From positions 13,485 to 18,676 of the forward strand of contig DGLB01000009.1 in NCBI GenBank assembly GCA_002387845.1: a DNA stretch of 5,192 bases, read 5' to 3'. Within the stretch, counting starts at the first letter, position 1. Each line of letters starts with the position of its first letter. Origin of the DNA: Stenotrophomonas maltophilia (GTDB lineage Bacteria; Pseudomonadota; Gammaproteobacteria; Xanthomonadales; Xanthomonadaceae). The position numbers and the translations under genes were made by a program. Under the pieces are notes generated by a model that saw only the letters and a list, made by a program, of their open reading frames with translations, made no database searches and was not told the DNA's origin. Below, piece by piece: positions 1 through 5,006 of the stretch.

Positions 1-108
1 ATGGATGTTTTTGACGAGCCCCCATGGAGGGGTTCACGGCGTGTCCCGCAAACCCACCCCGACCCGCCCAACCATGAGTGTCGTCAGCCGCGGGCTTTTG
101 GCGGGCAC
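1..108. other. Intergenic edge segment with a weak inverted repeat
   Basis: No gene is supported here. The segment contains CCCC (19-22) and GGGG (29-32) around a six-base loop with CATGGA. The first bases, ATGGATGTTTTTGAC, would form a long palindrome if the sequence left of the window mirrored them, but that cannot be seen. It lies beyond the aldolase terminator, so it is probably intergenic and may be part of a dispersed repeat. The repeat identification is weak. Confidence 0.25.
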
Positions 109-143
109 AAAAAATCCGGTGCTGGACGGGCCGGCACCGGATT
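109..143 (-). terminator. Rho-independent terminator of the aldolase gene
   Basis: On the minus strand a perfect 10-bp stem (arms 134-143 and 113-122, AATCCGGTGC and its complement) with an 11-base loop is followed directly by a run of six T (109-114 on the plus strand reads AAAAAA). It starts about 30 bases past the aldolase stop codon and faces the right way to end that transcript. The stem is GC-rich and uninterrupted, so this is a textbook intrinsic terminator. Confidence 0.93.
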
Positions 144-172
144 CTTCGGGGTTGCAGCGGGTCAGGCGTGGA

Positions 173-1177
173 TCAGCCGTTCCACTTGCCCAGGGCGGCC
201 TGGCCGTTTTCCTTGGCGCGCTCGAACACGGTCTTCTGTGCGGCGGCGTAGTTGCCCTTCATGTCCTTGGCCCACAGCTTCAGCGCGGCCTGCTGCATCG
301 CGCGGCCGTAGGAGAAGCTCAGCGGCCACGGCAGGTTGCCCATCTGGTTCATCGCATTCAGATGTGCGGTCGACTGTTCGTCGCCCTGGCCTCCGGACAG
401 GAACACCACACCCGGCAGGATCGCCGGCACCGTGCTCTTCAGGCACATCACGGTCGACTCGGCCACTTCTTCCACGTCGGCCTGCTCTTCACAGCCCTTG
501 CCCGAGATGACCATCGAGGCCTTCAGGATGGTGCCTTCCAGCAGAACGTTCTGCTGGTACAGCGCGTCGAACAGCGAACGCAGGGTCGCTTCGGTCACTT
601 CGTAGCAGGTTTCGATGTCGTGCTCGCCGTCCATGATCACTTCCGGCTCGACCATCGGCACCAGGCCGCATTCCTGGCACAGCGCCGCATAACGGGCCAG
701 CGCGTGGGCGTTGGACTCGATGCAGGTACCCGACGGAATACTCTCGCCGATGTTGATCACCGCGCGCCACTTGGCGAAACGCGCACCCAGCTTGTAGTAC
801 TCCTGCAGGCGCTCGCGCAGGCCGTCCAGGCCTTCGGTAACCAGCTCGCCCGGGCAGCCGGCCAGCGGGTGCGCACCCTTGTCGACCTTGATCCCCGGAA
901 TCATGCCGTGGTCGGCCATGTACTTGGCGAACGGCACGCCGTCCTTGGTCGACTGGCGGATGGTTTCGTCGTACAGGATCGCGCCGGAAATGTGCTCGTT
1001 GAGCTTCGGCGTGGTCAGCAGCAGCTCGCGGTAGGCGCGACGGTTCTCTTCGGTGTTCTCGATGCCCACGCTGGCAAAGCGCTTGGCGATGGTACCGGTG
1101 GATTCGTCGATGGCGATGATGCCCTTGCCGGGGGCGACCATGGCCTGGGCGGTTTCGGCCAGCTGTTCGATGCTCAT
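173..1177 (-). CDS. Class I fructose-bisphosphate aldolase (eukaryote-type)
   Basis: Cytoplasmic enzyme that reversibly splits fructose 1,6-bisphosphate into dihydroxyacetone phosphate and glyceraldehyde 3-phosphate, used in glycolysis and gluconeogenesis. The 334-residue protein is one full-length glycolytic class I aldolase domain, metal-independent and Schiff-base forming. Aligned by eye with the rabbit muscle enzyme, the catalytic set is complete: D24 in GKGIIAIDESTG, K97 in GIKVDKG, K136 in FAKWR, E177 in VEPE, and the Schiff-base lysine K219 in LLEGTILK. It lacks the C-terminal tyrosine of the animal enzymes and ends in KWNG. The start at 1177 was chosen because the family-typical N-terminus MSIEQLAETAQ begins there and an AGGA ribosome site lies five bases upstream; the in-frame ATG at 1210 only adds a basic, unconserved stretch and falls inside the -10 box. 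The gene has its own promoter and terminator, so it is probably monocistronic. It differs from both E. coli FbaA (class II) and E. coli FbaB (DhnA type), so I give no symbol, although fba, fda and fbaB are all used for such genes. Confidence 0.97.
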   Translation of the reverse strand: MSIEQLAETAQAMVAPGKGIIAIDESTGTIAKRFASVGIENTEENRRAYRELLLTTPKLNEHISGAILYDETIRQSTKDGVPFAKYMADHGMIPGIKVDKGAHPLAGCPGELVTEGLDGLRERLQEYYKLGARFAKWRAVINIGESIPSGTCIESNAHALARYAALCQECGLVPMVEPEVIMDGEHDIETCYEVTEATLRSLFDALYQQNVLLEGTILKASMVISGKGCEEQADVEEVAESTVMCLKSTVPAILPGVVFLSGGQGDEQSTAHLNAMNQMGNLPWPLSFSYGRAMQQAALKLWAKDMKGNYAAAQKTVFERAKENGQAALGKWNG

Positions 1178-1182
1178 GTATT

Positions 1183-1186
1183 TCCT
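1183..1186 (-). promoter_or_regulatory. Ribosome binding site of the aldolase gene
   Basis: AGGA on the minus strand (within ACAGGAAATAC before the ATG) sits five bases upstream of the ATG at 1177. It supports that start over the upstream in-frame ATG at 1210. Confidence 0.8.
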
Positions 1187-1209
1187 GTGGCGGGTGCGGG
1201 AAAAACGCA

Positions 1210-1215
1210 ATTATA
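1210..1215 (-). promoter_or_regulatory. -10 box of the aldolase promoter
   Basis: The minus strand reads TATAAT, a perfect sigma-70 -10 hexamer in a GC-rich genome, 32 bases upstream of the aldolase ATG. Initiation would be expected near 1203, giving a leader of about 25 bases that still contains the AGGA site. No good -35 hexamer lies 15-18 bases upstream. TGGACA occurs on the minus strand, but 23 bases from the -10 box, which is too far. A weak -35 would fit a promoter that relies on an activator. Confidence 0.6.
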
Positions 1216-1251
1216 GACCCGCCCTTCCCTGAACTGGCTGTCCACGGAGTC

Positions 1252-1265
1252 TGGAAACGCTTTCA
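1252..1265 (-). promoter_or_regulatory. LacI-family-like operator candidate upstream of aldolase
   Basis: The minus strand reads TGAAAGCGTTTCCA, a 14-bp imperfect palindrome with a central CG and five of seven matching pairs. It is one mismatch from the CcpA-type consensus TGWAANCGNTNWCA, and central-CG palindromes are typical of LacI-family regulators. Its centre lies about 55 bases upstream of the predicted transcription start, a place more usual for an activator than for a blocking repressor. A related site lies upstream of pyk (2859-2872). The regulator is unknown, and function is inferred from the motif alone. Confidence 0.45.
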
Positions 1266-1286
1266 GCCGGGCAAGCCCGGCTCTAC
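1265..1286 (-). repeat. GTAG-type REP element, first unit of an inverted pair
   Basis: The minus strand reads GTAG (1286-1283) followed by AGCCGGGCTTGCCCGGCT (1282-1265), a perfect 8-bp stem around two central bases. A GTAG head plus a GC-rich stem-loop is the hallmark of the GTAG-type REP sequences described in Stenotrophomonas maltophilia (SMAG). It lies between pyk and aldolase and could stabilise the 3' end of the pyk transcript or help end it, but no T-run follows. Confidence 0.8.
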
Positions 1287-1294
1287 GCAGGAGG

Positions 1295-1316
1295 GTAATG
1301 CCGGGCTTGCCCGGCA
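1295..1316 (+). repeat. GTAG-type REP element, second unit with variant GTAA head
   Basis: The plus strand reads GTAA (1295-1298) followed by TGCCGGGCTTGCCCGGCA (1299-1316), again a perfect 8-bp stem around TT. It is inverted relative to the unit at 1265-1286, with heads facing each other across eight bases, so the pair forms a REP dimer. The two units can also pair with each other over nearly their whole length. The head differs from GTAG in its last base. The element starts 24 bases past the pyk stop codon. Confidence 0.72.
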
Positions 1317-1339
1317 ACCCCATGACCGCAATCGAAACC

Positions 1340-2806
1340 TTACAGGTCGCCCAGGCCGCTGGCGCGACCGTCTTCGCCGACTTCCAGCAGGCGCAGGGTG
1401 TTGGTCGCGCCGTGGGTTTCCATGTGCTCGCCGCTGGTGAACACCACGCGGTCGCCGGCCTGCAGGCGGTCGGCTTCCACCAGCAGGCGGATGCTGCCGC
1501 GTGCGGCTTCGCGCGGGGTCAGGCCGCGGCTGTCGAAGTTGATCGGGAACACATCGCGCATCAGCGCCATCTGCCGGCGCGCGCCGTCGTGGCGGGTCAC
1601 CGCGAACACCGGCGCCGAAGCACGGAAGCGCGACAGGTAACGCGCGGTGCCGCCGGATTCGGTCATCGCCACGATCGCGCGCACGCCTACGTGCTGGGAC
1701 AGGAACATGGTGGCCATGGCGATCGCCTGGTCAGCACGCTCGAGGTTGCGCGGCGAGGCACCGAAGTCGGTTTCGGTCTGGAACTGACGCTCTGCACCCA
1801 GGCAGATGCGCGCCATCGCCTCCACCGCCTTGACCGGATACGCACCGGCCGCGGTTTCCGCCGACAGCATCACCGCGTCGGTCCCGTCAATCACCGAGTT
1901 GGCCACGTCCAGCACTTCCGCGCGGGTCGGAATCGGGCTTTCCACCATCGACTGCAGCATCTGCGTGGCGGTGATCACCACCTTGTTCTGCGCCAGCGAG
2001 GCCTTGATGATCTTCTTCTGCAGACCCGGCAGCTCGGCGTCGCCGATTTCCACGCCGAGGTCGCCACGCGCCACCATCACGACATCGCTGGCATCGACGA
2101 TCTCTTCGAGGTTCTCGATGGCCTCGGTACGTTCGATCTTGGAGACCAGCGCGGCATAGCAGCCATGCTGCTCGGCGATGGCACGCGCGTCGTTCATGTC
2201 CTGCGCGTTGCGGCAGAACGAGACGGCGATGAAGTCCACGCCGATCTTGGCGACGATGCCGATCAGTTCCTTGTCACGCTCGGTCAGCGCGCCCAGCGAC
2301 AGCCCACCGCCCTGCTTGTTCAGGCCCTTGCGGTCGGACAGCACGCCATCGTTGAGCACGGTGTTGATGATGCGCTCGCCCTGCACTTCCACCACCTGCA
2401 GCTGCATCAGGCCATCGTCGAGCAGCAGCACGTCGCCCGGACCCACGTCCTGCGGCAGGCCGAGGTAGCTCACGCCGACCTGGGTGGTGTCACCGGCCGG
2501 GGCGTCCGGCGAGGCGACCAGGTCGAAGCGGTCGCCGGCCTTCAGCGTGATCTTGCCTTCGGCAAAGCGCTCGATGCGGATCTTCGGACCCGGCAGGTCG
2601 GCCAGGATGCCCACTTCCACGCCCACCCGCGCGGCAGCAGCACGTACGTCGGCGGCGCGCTTGGCCTGGCCGGACGGGTCGCCATGGCTGAAGTTCAGCC
2701 GCACCACGTTGACGCCGGCGCGGAACAGATCCTCCAGCACGCCGGGCTTGTCTGTTGCCGGCCCGAGGGTGGCGAGGATCTTGGTGCGACGCTGACGCTC
2801 AATCAT
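1340..2806 (-). CDS. pyk: Pyruvate kinase (PykA-like)
   Basis: Catalyses the last step of glycolysis, transferring phosphate from phosphoenolpyruvate to ADP to give pyruvate and ATP, in the cytoplasm. The 488 residues are full length for the family. The A domain begins with RTKILATLGPAT (7-18) and NVVRLNFSHGD (33-43). The B domain covers roughly 70-168. The A domain then resumes with the catalytic lysine K223 in VSKIERTEAI, metal ligands E225 and D249 (the latter in MVARGDLGVE), T281 in ITATQML, and GTDAVMLSAETAAG. The C-terminal regulatory domain runs from about 345 to the end. The sequence resembles E. coli PykA more than PykF. K75 in LPGPKIR stands where rabbit muscle enzyme has E117, which predicts activity without potassium. 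The start at 2806 gives MIERQRRTKI, directly before the conserved motif, with AGGGAG ten bases upstream. The 241-bp upstream gap and a candidate operator suggest its own promoter. Confidence 0.97.
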   Translation of the reverse strand: MIERQRRTKILATLGPATDKPGVLEDLFRAGVNVVRLNFSHGDPSGQAKRAADVRAAAARVGVEVGILADLPGPKIRIERFAEGKITLKAGDRFDLVASPDAPAGDTTQVGVSYLGLPQDVGPGDVLLLDDGLMQLQVVEVQGERIINTVLNDGVLSDRKGLNKQGGGLSLGALTERDKELIGIVAKIGVDFIAVSFCRNAQDMNDARAIAEQHGCYAALVSKIERTEAIENLEEIVDASDVVMVARGDLGVEIGDAELPGLQKKIIKASLAQNKVVITATQMLQSMVESPIPTRAEVLDVANSVIDGTDAVMLSAETAAGAYPVKAVEAMARICLGAERQFQTETDFGASPRNLERADQAIAMATMFLSQHVGVRAIVAMTESGGTARYLSRFRASAPVFAVTRHDGARRQMALMRDVFPINFDSRGLTPREAARGSIRLLVEADRLQAGDRVVFTSGEHMETHGATNTLRLLEVGEDGRASGLGDL

Positions 2807-2816
2807 GGTTAAAGGG

Positions 2817-2822
2817 CTCCCT
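2817..2822 (-). promoter_or_regulatory. Ribosome binding site of pyk
   Basis: The minus strand reads AGGGAG ten bases before the ATG at 2806. The spacing is at the long end of normal, but no other purine-rich stretch lies closer. Confidence 0.6.
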
Positions 2823-2858
2823 GGAAAGGGTCGAAATTAGCACACCCTTCACGTCCCA

Positions 2859-2872
2859 TGAATACGTTTACA
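2859..2872 (+). promoter_or_regulatory. LacI-family-like operator candidate upstream of pyk
   Basis: TGAATACGTTTACA is a 14-bp imperfect palindrome with a central CG and five of seven matching pairs, one mismatch from TGWAANCGNTNWCA. It is identical at 11 of 14 positions to the candidate upstream of aldolase. It begins 53 bases upstream of the pyk ATG. A weak -10 candidate, GCTAAT on the minus strand (2836-2841), lies 17 bases downstream, so the site would occupy the -35 region, a place suited to repression. The -10 is poor and the regulator is unknown. Confidence 0.45.
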
Positions 2873-2911
2873 CCTTTGCGCCTGCTGGGTTTCGCAGATG
2901 TCCTACGGACA

Positions 2912-2928
2912 GTCCCGAAGGTCGGGAC
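2912..2928. repeat. Perfect 7-bp hairpin in the pyk upstream region
   Basis: GTCCCGA (2912-2918) and TCGGGAC (2922-2928) flank a three-base loop. A smaller stem (GTCC-TAC-GGAC, 2900-2910) lies beside it, and TGTCC/GGACA (2899-2903 and 2930-2934) could extend the structure. No T-run follows on either strand, so it is not a standard intrinsic terminator. It may affect the end of the pgk-phosphatase transcript or be a degenerate repeat. Confidence 0.45.
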
Positions 2929-2980
2929 AGGACAGCGCACGTCCTGCATGCGACATGCGGCGGCGTACGGGCTGCAGCCG

Positions 2981-3014
2981 CCCACCATGCCCCGCTACCC
3001 ACCATGCCCCGTAG
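2981..3014. repeat. 17-bp tandem duplication
   Basis: Two head-to-tail 17-base units start at 2981 and 2998. The first 14 bases (CCCACCATGCCCCG) are identical, and the last three differ (CTA versus TAG). The second copy runs into the GTAG head of the REP element at 3011. It lies downstream of the phosphatase gene and codes for nothing recognisable. Confidence 0.75.
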
Positions 3015-3032
3015 AGCGGGGCTTGCCCCGCT
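3011..3032 (+). repeat. GTAG-type REP element downstream of the phosphatase gene
   Basis: GTAG (3011-3014) is followed by AGCGGGGCTTGCCCCGCT, a perfect 8-bp stem (3015-3022 and 3025-3032) around TT. It has the same head-and-stem design as the elements near 1265-1316, with a different stem sequence. It starts 16 bases past the phosphatase stop codon, where REP elements often protect mRNA 3' ends. On the plus strand GCTTTT follows, but no plus-strand gene is present for it to terminate. Confidence 0.78.
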
Positions 3033-3047
3033 GCTTTTCCGGCCTGC

Positions 3048-3731
3048 TCAGGCCATCAGTGACAACAGCGCGCCAGGTGCCGCCGCCAAGTGCTGCGCGC
3101 CAGCGGCCTGCAGCTCGGCGGCCCCGCCAAAGCCCCACAGCACGCCGATGTTGCGCATCTGATGATGGCGCGCGCCCTCGATGTCCATGCGACGGTCGCC
3201 GATCATCCAGCACTGCTGCGCCGGCAGCTGCAGCCGGCGCAGCGCCTCGGCCACCAGCTGTGGCTTCTCGCTGCGGCTGCCGTCGATGGTGGCGCCGATC
3301 ACGTCCTCGAAGCACGCACCAAACGGCAGGTGCTCGACGATGCGCCGCGCATGCGGTTCGTTCTTGGCGGTCACGATCGCCAGCCGGTGGCCGCGTGCGT
3401 GCAGGTCCTGCACCACCTGGCCGATGCCGGCGTAGACCTCGTGTTCGCGCCAACCGACCACATCGAAGCGTTCGCGGTAGTACGTGACCGCCTGTTCCAC
3501 TTTTTCCGGATCGTTGAACAACGGCGCAAAGCTGGTCCGCAACGAAGGACCGATCCAGCGCCGCAGTTCGTCCTGCGGCGGCACCGGCTGACCCATCCGG
3601 GTCAGTGCGTGGGCCACACACTGGGTGATGCCCACCGCCGAGTCGATCAGCGTGCCGTCGAGATCGAAGAACAGGGTGTCCGGTTCATGCCCGGCGTGGA
3701 CAGCGACCACGCCGGGATGCGTCAGTGACAT
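3048..3731 (-). CDS. HAD-family phosphatase, phosphoglycolate phosphatase-like
   Basis: Predicted cytoplasmic phosphomonoesterase of the haloacid dehalogenase superfamily, 227 residues. All four HAD motifs are visible: motif I FFDLDGTLID with nucleophile D23 and acid/base D25, motif II T121 in AIVTAK, motif III K156 in SEKP, and motif IV GDRRMD with D179 and D183 for magnesium. The stretch between motifs I and II (about 30-105) fits the helical cap of subfamily I, as in Gph-type phosphoglycolate phosphatases. The ATG overlaps the pgk stop codon (TGATG), so translation is probably coupled. This start leaves a short lead before motif I, and the open frame upstream of it is only antiframe sequence inside pgk. 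Substrate cannot be read from sequence. Phosphoglycolate is the default guess; placement between pgk and pyk also suggests clearance of by-products of glycolytic enzymes. It carries no signal peptide. Confidence 0.9.
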   Translation of the reverse strand: MSLTHPGVVAVHAGHEPDTLFFDLDGTLIDSAVGITQCVAHALTRMGQPVPPQDELRRWIGPSLRTSFAPLFNDPEKVEQAVTYYRERFDVVGWREHEVYAGIGQVVQDLHARGHRLAIVTAKNEPHARRIVEHLPFGACFEDVIGATIDGSRSEKPQLVAEALRRLQLPAQQCWMIGDRRMDIEGARHHQMRNIGVLWGFGGAAELQAAGAQHLAAAPGALLSLMA

Positions 3732-4906
3732 CAGTTGCCCCGGGCGTCGAGTGCCGCCACGGCCGGCAGGGTCTTGCCTTCCAGGAACTCCAGGAACGCA
3801 CCGCCGCCAGTGGAGATGTAGCTGACCTGGCCGGCAATATCGAACTTGTCCACGGCGGCCAGGGTGTCGCCACCACCGGCAATCGAAAACGCCGGGGACG
3901 CGGCAATCGCCTTGGCCAACGCTTCGGTGCCGTGGCTGAAGGCCTCGAACTCGAACACGCCGACCGGGCCGTTCCATACCACGGTGCCGGCCTGGGCGAT
4001 CAGCCCGGCGTAGTGCTGCGCGGTCTGCGGGCCGATGTCCAGAATCAGGTCGTCTTCGGCGACGTCACCGACCGCCTTCACCGACGCCGGCGCATCCGGC
4101 AGGAACTGCTTGGCGACCACCACGTCGGTGGGTAGCGGAATGTCCGCGCCGCGGGCCTTGGCATCGGCCACGATCTTCTTTGCGGTATCCAGCAGATCCG
4201 GTTCGTACAGCGACTTGCCCACCGGGTAGCCGGCGGCGGCGATGAAGGTGTTGGCAATGCCGCCACCGACAATCAGCTGGTCGACCTTGCCGACCAGGTT
4301 GGCCAGCAGTTCCAGCTTGGTGCTGACCTTGCTGCCGGCCACGATGGCCAGCAGCGGCTGCGCCGGTGCATGCAGGGCCTGGGCCAGTGCGTCCAGTTCG
4401 GCCATCAGCAGCGGGCCACCGGCAGCCACCGGAGCAAAGCGGATCACGCCATGGGTGGAGGCCTGCGCGCGGTGCGCGGTGCCGAAGGCGTCCATCACGA
4501 ACACGTCGCACAACGCGGCGTACTTCTTCGCCAGCGCTTCATCATCCTTGGCTTCGCCCACGTTCATGCGGCAGTTCTCCAGCAGCACGATCGAGCCAGG
4601 GGCCACGTCCACGCCGTCCACCCAGTCGCGCACCAGCGGCACGTCCACGCCCAACAGCGCGGACAGGCGCTGGGCCACCGGGGCCAGCGAATCGGCTTCG
4701 CTCCACACGCCCTCCTTCGGGCGGCCCAGGTGCGAGGTCACCATTACTGCCGCGCCCTGCTCCAGTGCCCGCTTCAGCGTCGGCAGCGAGGCGGTGATGC
4801 GCTGTTCGGAGGTGATGCGGCCGTTTTCAATCGGCACGTTCAGGTCCTGGCGGATCAGCACACGCTTGCCGGAAAGGTCGAGGTCGGTCATGCGGACGAT
4901 GGACAT
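3731..4906 (-). CDS. pgk: Phosphoglycerate kinase
   Basis: Cytoplasmic enzyme that transfers the acyl phosphate of 1,3-bisphosphoglycerate to ADP, making 3-phosphoglycerate and ATP; it runs backwards in gluconeogenesis. The 391 residues are close to the E. coli length (387). The N-terminal substrate domain shows RQDLNVP (19-25), the catalytic arginine R36, SHLGRP (58-63) and DAFGTAHR (139-146). The C-terminal nucleotide domain shows GSKVSTK with K193 and K197, GGGIANTF, WNGPVGVFE (311-319), GGGDT (344-348) and STGGGAFLEFLEGK near the end. The start at 4906 gives MSIVRMTDLDL, matching E. coli MSVIKMTDLDL. The frame extends upstream to 5044, but that extra stretch is unconserved and crosses the promoter. 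The ribosome site is weak (AAGAG ten bases upstream). The gene overlaps the following phosphatase by one base and is the first gene of that operon. Confidence 0.98.
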   Translation of the reverse strand: MSIVRMTDLDLSGKRVLIRQDLNVPIENGRITSEQRITASLPTLKRALEQGAAVMVTSHLGRPKEGVWSEADSLAPVAQRLSALLGVDVPLVRDWVDGVDVAPGSIVLLENCRMNVGEAKDDEALAKKYAALCDVFVMDAFGTAHRAQASTHGVIRFAPVAAGGPLLMAELDALAQALHAPAQPLLAIVAGSKVSTKLELLANLVGKVDQLIVGGGIANTFIAAAGYPVGKSLYEPDLLDTAKKIVADAKARGADIPLPTDVVVAKQFLPDAPASVKAVGDVAEDDLILDIGPQTAQHYAGLIAQAGTVVWNGPVGVFEFEAFSHGTEALAKAIAASPAFSIAGGGDTLAAVDKFDIAGQVSYISTGGGAFLEFLEGKTLPAVAALDARGN

Positions 4907-4937
4907 GGGGCAGCAACTCTTGACGGAAAAGGAAAGG

Positions 4938-4953
4938 GCGCCGCGCACGGCGC
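4938..4953. repeat. Hairpin in the pgk leader
   Basis: GCGCCG (4938-4943) and CGGCGC (4948-4953) form a perfect 6-bp GC stem with a four-base loop. If transcription starts near 4955 it would sit at the very 5' end of the pgk mRNA, where it could protect the transcript from decay. On the minus strand a pyrimidine-rich CCCTTTCCTTTTCC stretch follows, but it is not a proper T-run. Confidence 0.4.
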
Positions 4954-4961
4954 AGTTGCAC

Positions 4962-4967
4962 ATTGTA
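4962..4967 (-). promoter_or_regulatory. -10 candidate of the pgk promoter
   Basis: The minus strand reads TACAAT, five of six matches to TATAAT, 55 bases upstream of the pgk ATG in the 100-bp gap after the preceding gene. No good -35 hexamer is found 16-18 bases upstream. It is the best candidate in the gap. Confidence 0.4.
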
Positions 4968-5006
4968 CCGGTCATGATTCCCGGCAGCGCTGGACGTTGG
5001 CCGGCG

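Noticed and set aside
5..1216. Long plus-strand open frame antisense to aldolase
   Set aside because: It is rich in His, Arg, Gln and Ala with no recognisable domain, and mirrors the conserved aldolase codons. Antisense open frames of this kind are common in GC-rich genomes.
1233..1250. TGGACA as the -35 box of the aldolase promoter
   Set aside because: It lies 23 bases from the TATAAT box, too far for a sigma-70 promoter.
1298..2812. A 504-residue plus-strand open frame covering all of pyk
   Set aside because: The translation is low-complexity His/Arg/Ala/Gly sequence without domains, and the minus strand encodes a complete pyruvate kinase. It follows from codon bias.
3015..3038. Stem-loop plus GCTTTT as a plus-strand terminator
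   Set aside because: No plus-strand gene lies upstream, and the GTAG head marks it as a REP element. The T-run is short and on the wrong strand for the flanking genes.
3048..3977. Longer version of the HAD phosphatase starting at 3977
   Set aside because: The added 82 residues are Arg/Gly-rich, out-of-frame sequence inside pgk. The ATG at 3731 overlapping the pgk stop is the natural start.
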